DNA of 64,000 nucleotides from Candidatus Harpocratesius repetitus (GTDB lineage: Archaea > Asgardarchaeota > Lokiarchaeia > Sigyniarchaeales > Promethearchaeaceae), in assembly GCA_021498095.1 (NCBI GenBank), contig JAIZWK010000001.1, positions 3,163,450 through 3,227,449 on the forward strand, read 5' to 3'. Of the stretch, positions 1 to 8,407 are shown in pieces. How positions within the stretch are numbered: the first letter of the stretch is position 1; each line of letters starts with the position of its first letter. Position numbers and translations under genes: made by a program. Below the pieces are notes generated by a model, which saw only the letters and a program-made list of their open reading frames with translations, ran no database searches and was not told where the DNA came from.

Positions 1-3000
1 AATAGAATCAATAAATGAATTCGCTTCTGAAATATCCTTATTATAATCCTGCAGTATTTGTTCTTCATTAAGTGAATTTGGAGCGAAAATACCCGATTTG
101 CCGAACACTAAAAATGTTTCCTTTAAATTTCCAAATATTTTGATAAAAGAAAATTTAGTTGAAGTTTCATCATTTGTTAATACTTTGTTTGGAATTTGAG
201 ATAAATAGGTTTGAATTCGTTTCACCGCTTCAGCTCTATGTAAAAACCATTCAGATCGGGCAATTTTACATGTTCGTTCATCAATATAATAATGGGATGA
301 TTTTCTTTTTATATTCCAAGAACCTTTTCTTGCAGGAGTGAACAGTGCTTTCAATTCATTTGAAATATTTTTCTTAAATTTATTAAATTGTTCTGCAATA
401 TTTATTTTGTTTAATTTTAATAAATTGAGATTTTTTGAATACTCTGAAAGATAATTTTGATAAGATTCGCTGTATGTTAAATTATGCCTTATAAAATTGA
501 TAAATCTGTAAAAATGTACGTATTGACAATAAATATCCGAAGAATATTTAGTATAATGGTCTTTTAAGACATCTGCCATTGATTTTAGCACTAAATGGTT
601 CAGTTTTAACTCAAATGAGTAATAATCACTGTTAATTTTCAGCTGAGCAATATTTGAAACGGCGGTGGCAGAAATCTCTTTCACAAAATCTGCCAATTTG
701 TAATTTTTATTCCGCAATTCTTGAGGATCGGTGGATTTAAAGGTGGAGGGTAATTGAAACACCGTATCTTTAGGATCTGACAAATTATCTTTTTGGTTTT
801 GTTCTTTTTCGTTTTCATCCTCGTCTTCAGTAGATCCATTATCAAAATCAATTTTATCAAAATTGCTTAATGTATTCAGTGTTTTGTTAAATGCATCGAA
901 CGATCCATCTTCTAAAGCCGCTTGAATCAATTTTTCAAGATGATCAAATCTTTCTTCCGCTGCACTTGAAACTGCATTATTATTTTGAGAATTTTCTGAT
1001 CTATAATGCAAATTATCAAAAACCAAGCTCGAATCCGCATTTTCAAATAGAATCTGAAATTCTTCGCTATATTTTTCAATCATATCTTTATATAATTGAA
1101 TTTGGGAATATTTTCCAGATTCAGAAATCGTAATCCTGCAGGGAGGTTCTTTGTCAAGTTCTTCGCATGATTTTTGGGCGTCTTCTTGAGTATAGATGTA
1201 ATACGATCGCTTGCTGTGCTGATTTTTTGCAAAATATCCGAAAATTGAATCTTTCCAAGCAGTTCGAAAAGCTCGTAAAATCATATCCGCAAATTTTTTC
1301 TGATTTTCCTTTAATATTCTTTTTCTAAAATCACCATTTTCTAATCCGTTTATTTCAGTTTGAAAAATGCCGAATACTTTTAAAGCAAACCTGTTAACTT
1401 GTGCGAGTATTATTTCTGCTTCTGCTTTTAGAGGTTCTAAACAAGCTTCCAACCTTTTAACATGCCATTCTGCATACTCTTGTGTTTTTTTATTATCTGG
1501 AGCAGTATCTATAGGTAGTTCAGAACGCTTTGCTTTATTTATTTTTATACCCAAATATTTGTCTGAAGGTCGGATCAGCGGTGAGGCAAACAGCAGATCA
1601 ATAAAATTTCGAATGGTCGAAAAGAGCGGGGTTTTAAATCTTAATTTATTAAATGATTCTTGATATTCCTGCAGTGCATCCGCCAAATTCTTTCGTTTTT
1701 CATAATATTTTTGAGGATTTTTTAAATATTCTATTGTATCGCTGAAATTAGATAAATCTATGTTATAATATTGATAACTTAAATGTTTTATAAATTCTTT
1801 CTTTTCTTTTTCTGTAAAAGACAATTTTTGAAGAGAATTTAATGTAAAATTTGATAATCCTTTCTTTTTATCATGATCACTAGATCTTAATATTAAACTC
1901 GGAAATTCGAATATATTCCCGACCTTTAAACTTAAAGTACGGGTTTGAATGGTCCACGTGATTGGCAGTGCCTGCGGTGTCCAGTTAAATGGCGGTTTTA
2001 AAACGTCTCGAACGGCTGGATCGATAATATGTATATAATAATTCTTCAAATTAGAAATGTTGTATAGTTGTTTTAGGGTGATCTCCGAAGCTTTAGGATG
2101 AAGAACCATTCGATTTGAAGGTTTGTGATAAATAAATATGTCTACGGCTTTATGGGGTGGAAGTCTGAGTGCTTGTCGAACTTCATTTGAATTAAAAAAT
2201 TCTTTTGCCGATCGATTTCCCGAGAAAATGCCTGAACCTTTATCAATTATCATTTGACTGATTTTTTTGCACGCTTGATAAAAATCTTTAGAAGATCTAT
2301 CATAATGTGGAAATATTGAAAAAATTAAATCATGGTGTTCATAAAGATGGCTGAATTTTCGAACTAGCACAGGTGAATACATGAATCTTTTTTGATCGAT
2401 ATATGATAAGTCATTTTGCAATACTAACCAATGATTTCCTCCTTTTTTACATAATTCATTAATCTGATATAATGATTTATTATTTAGATCGACCTGTTTA
2501 ATAGTGTATTCTGCAGTATCATTCAAAAAACGCTTTAAATAAAAATTAATCTGAGGTTTAGTTATTCGCATACCCACTTTGAAAGTTTTCATTAAGTCTC
2601 GTATTAAGTGGGTGCGATTCCAAGCAGGGTGTCCGAGTTTAGGTGTTAATTTTACCAGAGAATATTTAATGGTACTTCCTAACATTAATGGTTGAAGCAG
2701 CAGTTGAATGTTAGGTAGTTGGATAAATTCTTGAAATTTCATATCTTTCGTATCTGGATGAAATCCTGTTCTACGTAAGGTTCGTATAAATTTCTCAAAA
2801 AGAGAAGGATTAGTATAAGGTGAATCTAGAAGCACTGCATTAAATTTCCGTGATTTAGGAGGATAAAAAAGGTTTTCTTTCCTCAATTTGTAATGTTTTA
2901 TGAATGAAATATCATGAGTGAATGGTTTTGGGCCTTTACCAAAGTGTTCCCAAATTGCTCGTGCTTGAGGTGCTAATTCGGGTAATATTTCATAGTTGAT

Positions 3001-4713
3001 TAAATCTATTGTGAGAAAAATTACAATTATCATTTGAGAATAAAAGACAAAATCACGGAATAGTTTATATGGAAGATGCATATAATGTAGTGGTATATGG
3101 TCAGAATATGATAATTCGTAGTGTTTTCTTACAAAAAACCGCATTTTTCCAACATCAGGATAAATAAGACGACTCATTGGTCCATTTACATAATCCCTCC
3201 ATTCTTGGCTGTATAAAGCTTTACCTTCATAAGGATTCGGTTTCCCTTGAATTCGAGCGAAGATTCCTTTAATAAATTTCATAAACAACCGTTCTGATTC
3301 CCATTTAACCAATTTCCAATCCACATATTTTTTTTCGAAATAGCGGATAATTTGCTGTACATCTTCTTTAGAATACTTCGCTTCAGGTTGAACCGCTTGA
3401 AAAATACTGCACGGATATATTTTGAAGGGAATCTTTTTGGCGCGCAGAAATCTGATTATGGTTGGAATCACATTAGGCATATTCGGATTTGTCATATCTA
3501 ATTTCGGTTTTATACGGAAAGCATTCCAACCATGGCGAATTCCAATATGTAATGGGGAAAAACACGTTAAATAAAAAGGATCTGAATCGGCGTATTTATC
3601 TGCCCAATCTTGCATAATCCATTTATTAAGAAAAATTTCATGATCTCTTGGAACATAAAATCGAATTAACCACGGTGGATTATAGTATCCATGAAATTTC
3701 TTGGAAAGAAACTCTACATCTATCGAATATTCTTGTTGAATTTTGAAATTTTTTTCATTAAAAACTTGAATATGTTGAGTTCTACCTCTTCCCCATGTAT
3801 ATTTACCACATTCAATTTCCTGCTCAATTTTTATCCATTTCAAAGTTCGCTTTTCTTCCTTTTTAGTAAGACGGGGATAATAAAGATCCGGGATGTCAAA
3901 CTTTTTTCCTAAACGGAAATCAAGATACATTCGATAAACATGCTCTAATTTATACGGAATAATGGGAATTTCGGAATCATTTTTCGCTAAAATTCGGGTA
4001 TTATCATCTTTAATCCATTTTTTTAGTTTTTGTTCTTTCGCATTCAAAATTCGTTTTAACTTAGAAGGAATCCGTTTATCTCCCGGTTTTCGAAAGTTAC
4101 GTTTAGACATGACGGTGGGAGGACGGGACTTGGGCATCATCCTTTTTCTTCTTCTGTTCCAATATGATTCCAAAGCATCTCGAGAAGAAAAAACTCGATA
4201 TTTAAAGACTTGCTTCTTAATAGAACGTTCCAACCAGTATCTTTTTTTAGGGGAAAGCCCAAATTTGCGCATATAAGGCCCGTGAAAATGATTTTTCAAT
4301 TGTCGAGTTATCTTTTTACGTTTTTCTAATTGTGCCCTTTCAAAATGTTTTTCTTCCAACCATCTCCGATTGGTATGTTTTCCAGGTTTTTTCCAATCTG
4401 GATGACGAGGGTTAATTAAATCACCGTATACATTGTAAACTCTACATCTTTGGGAATTTTTTGTCAGTTTATCTGGACTTCTTCGTTTGCATATTTTTAA
4501 ATGGGGGGTAGGTAACATAGAAAGAGGTAACTTTTTCTTTAATGTATAATAGTCTATTTTTTCCCTATCCGGAATAGTTCTTTCTATTAATCCATAAGGA
4601 GTTTTTTTAATAACCGTCTTTTCATTCGGGCTGGGAGGGACTAACAAACGTGCAATATATTGAAATATATGATCTTTTTTTTCGATTTTTTTAATAAATG
4701 GTTCTTCAGTCAT
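1..4713 (-). CDS. Giant protein of unknown function, C-terminus beyond the window
   Basis: A single open frame on the minus strand runs from an ATG at 4713 to the left edge, about 1,571 codons with no stop seen. AGGGA about 9 bases before the ATG is a plausible Shine-Dalgarno. I do not recognise the family. Residues about 45-250 are very rich in Lys and Arg with many aromatics, suggesting nucleic-acid or polyphosphate contact (inference). The middle is mixed alpha/beta with one hydrophobic stretch near residues 570-590. An acidic low-complexity linker (STEDEDENEKEQ) lies near residue 1,310. No signal peptide, Walker motif or zinc cluster was seen. The gene starts 25 bases after the AAA ATPase stop on the same strand, so the two are probably one operon. 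It could be chromosomal or part of an integrated element. Confidence 0.8.
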   Translation of the reverse strand, partial: MTEEPFIKKIEKKDHIFQYIARLLVPPSPNEKTVIKKTPYGLIERTIPDREKIDYYTLKKKLPLSMLPTPHLKICKRRSPDKLTKNSQRCRVYNVYGDLINPRHPDWKKPGKHTNRRWLEEKHFERAQLEKRKKITRQLKNHFHGPYMRKFGLSPKKRYWLERSIKKQVFKYRVFSSRDALESYWNRRRKRMMPKSRPPTVMSKRNFRKPGDKRIPSKLKRILNAKEQKLKKWIKDDNTRILAKNDSEIPIIPYKLEHVYRMYLDFRLGKKFDIPDLYYPRLTKKEEKRTLKWIKIEQEIECGKYTWGRGRTQHIQVFNEKNFKIQQEYSIDVEFLSKKFHGYYNPPWLIRFYVPRDHEIFLNKWIMQDWADKYADSDPFYLTCFSPLHIGIRHGWNAFRIKPKLDMTNPNMPNVIPTIIRFLRAKKIPFKIYPCSIFQAVQPEAKYSKEDVQQIIRYFEKKYVDWKLVKWESERLFMKFIKGIFARIQGKPNPYEGKALYSQEWRDYVNGPMSRLIYPDVGKMRFFVRKHYELSYSDHIPLHYMHLPYKLFRDFVFYSQMIIVIFLTIDLINYEILPELAPQARAIWEHFGKGPKPFTHDISFIKHYKLRKENLFYPPKSRKFNAVLLDSPYTNPSLFEKFIRTLRRTGFHPDTKDMKFQEFIQLPNIQLLLQPLMLGSTIKYSLVKLTPKLGHPAWNRTHLIRDLMKTFKVGMRITKPQINFYLKRFLNDTAEYTIKQVDLNNKSLYQINELCKKGGNHWLVLQNDLSYIDQKRFMYSPVLVRKFSHLYEHHDLIFSIFPHYDRSSKDFYQACKKISQMIIDKGSGIFSGNRSAKEFFNSNEVRQALRLPPHKAVDIFIYHKPSNRMVLHPKASEITLKQLYNISNLKNYYIHIIDPAVRDVLKPPFNWTPQALPITWTIQTRTLSLKVGNIFEFPSLILRSSDHDKKKGLSNFTLNSLQKLSFTEKEKKEFIKHLSYQYYNIDLSNFSDTIEYLKNPQKYYEKRKNLADALQEYQESFNKLRFKTPLFSTIRNFIDLLFASPLIRPSDKYLGIKINKAKRSELPIDTAPDNKKTQEYAEWHVKRLEACLEPLKAEAEIILAQVNRFALKVFGIFQTEINGLENGDFRKRILKENQKKFADMILRAFRTAWKDSIFGYFAKNQHSKRSYYIYTQEDAQKSCEELDKEPPCRITISESGKYSQIQLYKDMIEKYSEEFQILFENADSSLVFDNLHYRSENSQNNNAVSSAAEERFDHLEKLIQAALEDGSFDAFNKTLNTLSNFDKIDFDNGSTEDEDENEKEQNQKDNLSDPKDTVFQLPSTFKSTDPQELRNKNYKLADFVKEISATAVSNIAQLKINSDYYSFELKLNHLVLKSMADVLKDHYTKYSSDIYCQYVHFYRFINFIRHNLTYSESYQNYLSEYSKNLNLLKLNKINIAEQFNKFKKNISNELKALFTPARKGSWNIKRKSSHYYIDERTCKIARSEWFLHRAEAVKRIQTYLSQIPNKVLTNDETSTKFSFIKIFGNLKETFLVFGKSGIFAPNSLNEEQILQDYNKDISEANSFIDSI

Positions 4714-4738
4714 TTTTAGCTTCCCTACGCGTATTTCT

Positions 4739-5959
4739 TTATTGGTTGAAGTATTTACCAAAATATTTTAAAAATAAACTATACTGAGAATTTTTAATAT
4801 CACCATAAGAATGATTATATTCAGAAATAGTAAATTCTAATTTGTTTTTATTAGTTATATTAAAATTTCTGATAGCAGACAAGATATGTTCCTGAGTTAC
4901 TTTTTCAGATTTTTGTTCAATAGCGTTTATTTTTGCCAATTGAATTAGGTGTTTTAGATCCGCTCCAGAAAATCCATCCGTTTCTAGTGAAATTTCATGA
5001 ATATTGACTTCCTTTGGAACATCTATAAGCATTTGTTCAATGATCAATGATCTCGAAGATTGATCTGGTTGAGGGATGAAAACTTGCATACTTAATCTTC
5101 CAGGTCTAAGTAAGGCTGAGTCAACCAGATCCTTACGATTTGTGGCACCAATAACAAATATATAATTATTAATAATTTCGTTATATTCGAGATTATTTTT
5201 TTCATGTGAATTTTCTAAATCAATTTCATTAATTTTTTGTTCATCAATGGTTGAAGATCTATTTTGATTGGGTAATCTGTTCATTTCAATTAGCAATTGG
5301 GTAAACATACGATCAATTTCAGCTGATTCTCTACTTTGACCCCTTTTTGGACTTAGTGATTCTATTTCATCTATAAATAAAACTATAGGAGCATTGTTCC
5401 GGCAGTATCTAAAGACCCGGGAAATATTTCGGGCTGATTCTCCTACAAGAGAATTTACAATATCACTAGGGGTTATTACCAGTAAAGGTAATTTCATGTA
5501 AGCTGCTAAAGCAGAAGCCAACATGGTTTTCCCGCAACCTGGCGGACCTTCGAATAATATGCCTGTAGGAAGTTGCAATTTTAATTTTGAAGCAATTTTC
5601 CTATATTCGGGATTGGAGATAGGAAGACAAATTTCTTTGATCAATCGATTTTTAATTGTTTCAATTCCTGCAATATCATTCATTTGGTAAGGATAAGGTT
5701 TAGTGACTCCATCATACAATATACCTATTGGTGGTAGATCTTTTTGGGAGATTATCTCTATAATTTCATCGTGCTTTTCGTCCACTAAAACTAAATCATG
5801 AATTTTTACAAGAATCTTTTCAGGTTTTGGAAATGCAATCCGAATTCCGTTCAATTCAACTATAATTTTTGTTTTAAACAATTCAATTACTGTTCCAACA
5901 GATGTAGGAACAGAAGCTGGATTGCTCTGCAAACGCTGGAAAAATTTTTTCATCATCAT
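4739..5959 (-). CDS. PAN/Rpt-like AAA ATPase without HbYX tail
   Basis: A 406-residue single-module AAA ATPase. Residues about 15-75 look like the OB-type beta domain that precedes the motor in PAN and Rpt proteins. The motor follows from about residue 90 with the family start (DIAGIETIKNRL), Walker A GPPGCGKT, Walker B LFIDEIE, sensor 1 GATNR and arginine finger RPGR. A charged insertion of about 38 residues (rich in E, N, K) sits between Walker B and sensor 1, which is unusual. The N-terminal coiled coil of true PAN is missing and the chain ends YFGKYFNQ, not a hydrophobic-Tyr-X proteasome docking tail, so I expect a remodelling ATPase for another partner, perhaps the giant protein encoded 25 bases downstream. 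A TTTAAA-type TATA box at about 5986-5992 would give a nearly leaderless mRNA. Confidence 0.85.
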   Translation of the reverse strand: MMMKKFFQRLQSNPASVPTSVGTVIELFKTKIIVELNGIRIAFPKPEKILVKIHDLVLVDEKHDEIIEIISQKDLPPIGILYDGVTKPYPYQMNDIAGIETIKNRLIKEICLPISNPEYRKIASKLKLQLPTGILFEGPPGCGKTMLASALAAYMKLPLLVITPSDIVNSLVGESARNISRVFRYCRNNAPIVLFIDEIESLSPKRGQSRESAEIDRMFTQLLIEMNRLPNQNRSSTIDEQKINEIDLENSHEKNNLEYNEIINNYIFVIGATNRKDLVDSALLRPGRLSMQVFIPQPDQSSRSLIIEQMLIDVPKEVNIHEISLETDGFSGADLKHLIQLAKINAIEQKSEKVTQEHILSAIRNFNITNKNKLEFTISEYNHSYGDIKNSQYSLFLKYFGKYFNQ

Positions 5960-6443
5960 ATACTAGATGCGACACTCTGAAAACCTTTAAATATGGTCTT
6001 CAAAAAGTGCAAAAATTCCTGTCAAAGTTAGAAAAAATATTACAATTTATATATTTTTGATTTACAAAAACAAGGTTGCATTATTTAATCACTCCAAAAT
6101 GTGGTTCAAAAATTCTTGATTTAAATATGTTTACTATTCAAATATATTGGGCAGTAATAAAGTGCCGATTGTAAAATAAAGAAGGTTAGAGAATAAGCAT
6201 ATTAACTGATCTATACTAATTCTCTCAGCTGACTCAAGAATTATGAAATAGATCGTAAAAATGGAATATATGAACCCTAATATCTCGTTAAGTGCGAGAT
6301 TTTCGTTTCATATTGAGTTAGCATAAAAAAACAGTGGATATTAGGTCTATTATATCAAAAATTCGAATTATAGAACCATTTACAGGAATTTTATAGATCA
6401 AAACAGCGAAAAACTTAAATTATCTGACTCCAATTATTATTTC
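5960..6443. promoter_or_regulatory. Divergent promoter region with overlapping inverted repeats
   Basis: No gene seen in this 484-base space between the AAA ATPase (left) and the TFIIB-like gene (right). It holds a TATA-like element for each: TTTAAA near 5986-5992 read leftwards and ACTTAAATTA near 6412-6421 read rightwards. Three inverted repeats are visible: AGAGAAT (6188-6194) with ATTCTCT (6219-6225); CCTAATATC (6276-6284) with GATATTAGG (6337-6345); and ATCTCG (6282-6287) with CGAGAT (6295-6300). The last two share bases 6282-6284, so they are mutually exclusive structures. They could be operators or a structured leader; at this base composition some pairing is expected by chance. Confidence 0.35.
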
Positions 6444-7466
6444 ATGACCGTTCTACTCAGATCAAGAAAAAAGTTGACCTGTTGTTCGGATCCAAAAATT
6501 AAAAATGTCGATGGATTTCGCACATGTGTTAATTGTGGAACAGTCGTGGAAAGAATACAAATAGCTGAACAAAATTTTTCACAATATGAAATTCTTCAGA
6601 AATTTTCTCAAAAAAAGCGAAAGGTTTCTTTAGTAGAAAAGAAAATTTTAGAATTTAATCCTGTAATACCACGAACATTACAAATGTATCAATCGATTCC
6701 GAACAGAAGAATTTTGTCAGGTTATCCTGCGAAATGTATAATTGCAGCTATCGGCTTTTATCAATGCGAACATATATTTTTCAGAGAACAAAATTGGTCA
6801 ATCAAAGATCTTTTTCTAATCAGCCAAATTTACGGAAAAATTGGAGGAAAAGGACCAATTGCTCAAAATTTTATGTATCAAATTCTGAGCAATTTACAGA
6901 GCCAAAATACGAGCAAAAATGAAAAGAAATATGCTCTAAGAATATTGAGACATTATTACAAGAGATTACTTCTGCTCAGCAAAGATAATAACGAATTAAG
7001 GCATTTTGTAGATCTTTCCCAAAATCTAATTACCTCTAAAAATTTCAGTTTTTTTATTGGAATTGCAGAAAAAATTATAAATAAACCAATTCCGAATGCC
7101 CTTGGTAAAAAAGAGATTTCTAATTCAATTTTTTATAAAATTAAACGTTGGATTTCGCTTAAAACCCAAGAGTTTCGAATTTTTTTCTTGAAAATTAAGG
7201 ATGTACTTAAAAATGTCACTTGCAAACATACTGGGGAGCAAACTTGGCATTATAACAATTTTGTCAATAATTGCTCTAGTTACCATTTTTGTAGTAATAA
7301 AGCGGAAAAGAAAAGCTCTAAACCTGAACTTCTTGTCCAGAAAAAAAGAAGCACCTCGACTACTATCACAAAATTTAAATTCTTCTCGCATGGCTCAAGC
7401 AAGATCAGGTATACAAATTATATCGAAGCGCGTTTTGCGCCGCAGAATGTAATAGGAGGTTCATAG
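6444..7466 (+). CDS. Divergent TFIIB-like protein with zinc ribbon
   Basis: The start resembles transcription factor B: a zinc ribbon with Cys13, Cys14, Cys28 and Cys31 (CC spaced to CVNCG), a linker, then a helical stretch (SGYPAKCIIAAIGFYQC, residues about 92-108) like the first cyclin fold. TFB recruits RNA polymerase to TBP-bound promoters; a divergent paralogue may serve special promoters (inference). The first zinc knuckle is CC rather than CxxC. After about residue 250 the reading frame becomes a Ser/Lys-rich sequence that looks like out-of-frame translation of the membrane protein encoded at 7201-7452. So either the two genes overlap, or the true C-terminus was lost by frameshift. The ATG follows a TATA-like box by about 25 bases, so the mRNA may be leaderless. 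Confidence 0.65.
   Translation: MTVLLRSRKKLTCCSDPKIKNVDGFRTCVNCGTVVERIQIAEQNFSQYEILQKFSQKKRKVSLVEKKILEFNPVIPRTLQMYQSIPNRRILSGYPAKCIIAAIGFYQCEHIFFREQNWSIKDLFLISQIYGKIGGKGPIAQNFMYQILSNLQSQNTSKNEKKYALRILRHYYKRLLLLSKDNNELRHFVDLSQNLITSKNFSFFIGIAEKIINKPIPNALGKKEISNSIFYKIKRWISLKTQEFRIFFLKIKDVLKNVTCKHTGEQTWHYNNFVNNCSSYHFCSNKAEKKSSKPELLVQKKRSTSTTITKFKFFSHGSSKIRYTNYIEARFAPQNVIGGS
7201..7452 (+). CDS. Small single-span membrane protein nested in the TFIIB-like frame
   Basis: A 79-83 residue protein whose frame lies wholly inside the 3' end of the TFIIB-like frame, shifted by one base. It has one clear membrane span (IITILSIIALVTIFVVI) followed at once by KRKRK, so the C-terminus is probably cytoplasmic and basic. 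Starts are ATG 7201, or ATG 7213 with AAGG at 7197-7200 as ribosome site. Its stop ends one base before the AGGAGGT site of the next gene, as in an operon. The well-formed span and basic anchor make this frame more protein-like than the overlapping one. No family recognised; small span-plus-basic proteins are common in archaeal viruses and plasmids. Confidence 0.55.
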   Translation: MYLKMSLANILGSKLGIITILSIIALVTIFVVIKRKRKALNLNFLSRKKEAPRLLSQNLNSSRMAQARSGIQIISKRVLRRRM

Positions 7467-7468
7467 AG

Positions 7469-7876
7469 ATGTTAAATATTGGGGCATTAGTGTCCATGGC
7501 TGGCGGCGGCAATCCGATAGTTCCTATAGTTCTATTGGGAGGATTAGAAATTGGAGGATTTCTGCTATTCAAGAAGATTAATCCTTTAAATAAAGTAAAA
7601 GCTTTATTTAGCAGAATGAAAGAAAAGGCAAATAAACGCCGAGAAAAAAGAAAAGAAGAATTCAGAAAATTCGGAGCACGTACAAAAAGTGATCTGGCAA
7701 AAGCTAAAAAAGCGCCCGCAGTTGATACAATTTGCCCGAAAACGACGCAATCAGCGCCATCAAATCCGTCACCAGCTGTTCCTCCAAAGAAGTATTCAAT
7801 CCACGCTCCACCTCGATTATCGGCACATCGTAAATCCCACAAACATATTCCAGAAATGGAAACCCGAATCTTGTGA
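7469..7876 (+). CDS. Small Gly-rich membrane protein, 3' end overrun by IS607-type DNA
   Basis: A strong ribosome site (AGGAGGT, 7453-7459) precedes the ATG at 7469. The first 80 or so residues look genuine: a Gly-rich hydrophobic stretch (GGGNPIVPIVLLGGLEIGGFLLF) and then a highly basic helix (RMKEKANKRREKRKEEFRK). From about 7705 on, the frame reads antisense through the 3' end of the recombinase gene on the other strand and the sequence becomes Pro/His/Ser-rich, so the natural C-terminus has probably been replaced by insertion of the element. I find no remainder of the gene beyond the element. The pair with the preceding small membrane gene recalls small structural proteins of archaeal viruses, but this is only a resemblance. 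Confidence 0.55.
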   Translation: MLNIGALVSMAGGGNPIVPIVLLGGLEIGGFLLFKKINPLNKVKALFSRMKEKANKRREKRKEEFRKFGARTKSDLAKAKKAPAVDTICPKTTQSAPSNPSPAVPPKKYSIHAPPRLSAHRKSHKHIPEMETRIL

Positions 7877-8306
7877 GCCGATCCTTATATGCAATCAGCA
7901 CCCGTGCCACCTTCCTCTGCTCAATTTGCTTCAACAGCCGCCACAATCCTCTGCGCATCGGATTCAAGCCTGAACCGTATTCTTTAATAATTTTTGCAGG
8001 TGATTCATCAGTAAAATGCTTTTTGTGATATTTTTTCAATCGTTCGACCTGTCTGTCAAGATTTCCATCTTTCTTTTGTTTGGCGGATGAGACTCTGGCA
8101 TAAATATAGGTCGATTTTACAGTTTCTTCTGCTGGTTGGCACGGTAGATTAACCGATTCGGGCAGAAAATCCACCAATTGTTCCCATGAATACCGTCGGT
8201 GATTTCCAAATGTCCTTTTAGGAACGAGGTATCCTTTTTTATCCCATCTGCGTAGAGTTGCAGGAGTAACTCCAAGAAGGCGTGAAGTTTCGGAAATAGT
8301 CAGCAT
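7704..8306 (-). CDS. tnpA: IS607-family serine recombinase TnpA
   Basis: A 200-residue transposase. The N-terminus is a MerR-type helix-turn-helix (LTISETSRLLGVTPATLRRWDKKG), followed by the resolvase catalytic domain with YARVSS (catalytic serine), DRQVERL, IAYKDRLTRFGF and the closing helix DLMALIASFSGKLYQLR. IS607 enzymes move DNA by serine recombination with little target specificity. The protein ends soon after that helix at LRALF, a few residues earlier than is usual, where the frame meets the disrupted gene on the other strand. The usual partner gene tnpB is absent, so this is an orphan or a minimal element. A TATA box (TTTATATATA, minus strand, about 8325-8336) suits a leaderless transcript from ATG 8306. 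Confidence 0.9.
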   Translation of the reverse strand: MLTISETSRLLGVTPATLRRWDKKGYLVPKRTFGNHRRYSWEQLVDFLPESVNLPCQPAEETVKSTYIYARVSSAKQKKDGNLDRQVERLKKYHKKHFTDESPAKIIKEYGSGLNPMRRGLWRLLKQIEQRKVARVLIAYKDRLTRFGFPFLEYVCGIYDVPIIEVERGLNTSLEEQLVTDLMALIASFSGKLYQLRALF

Positions 8307-8348
8307 AGAATTAAATTTGGGGAAGATATATATAAATTAGGCGATCAA

Positions 8349-8364
8349 TGATCAAGTTTGATCA
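8349..8364. promoter_or_regulatory. TGATCAA-GT-TTGATCA inverted repeat upstream of tnpA
   Basis: A perfect 7-bp inverted repeat with a 2-base centre, preceded by a third GATCA at 8343-8347, lies 43-58 bases before the tnpA start. MerR-type domains bind such dyads, and IS607 TnpA binds repeats at the element ends, so this may be its operator or end-binding site (inference). Confidence 0.4.
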
Positions 8365-8376
8365 AAAATTTTTTTG

Positions 8377-8392
8377 CTGTTGATAAGTTTTA
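8377..8392 (+). repeat. Intergenic 16-mer CTGTTGATAAGTTTTA, copy 1
   Basis: An exact 16-base match to 32437-32452. Shorter versions (GTTGATAAGT) recur in intergenic DNA at 29015-29024 and, inverted, at 33155-33169. Function unknown. Confidence 0.5.
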
Positions 8393-8407
8393 TGATAGTC
8401 AATTCTT

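Larger units (their letters stand above)
7704..8364. mobile_element. Minimal IS607-like element, boundaries approximate
   Basis: IS607 elements lack terminal inverted repeats, so the ends can only be estimated. The left end lies near 7700-7725, where the coding character of the gene starting at 7469 stops. The right end is probably just beyond the GATCA repeats at 8343-8364. The element carries only tnpA; no tnpB or guide-RNA region is seen. Confidence 0.45.

Noticed and set aside
4739..5959. Reading the AAA ATPase as Vps4 to match the ESCRT-III gene
   Set aside because: It has an OB-like N-domain and PAN/Rpt-type motor start, no MIT domain, and lies 36 kb from the ESCRT-III gene.
7405..7842. 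145-codon minus-strand frame
   Set aside because: Antisense to the small membrane-protein gene, which has a strong ribosome site; no domain resemblance.
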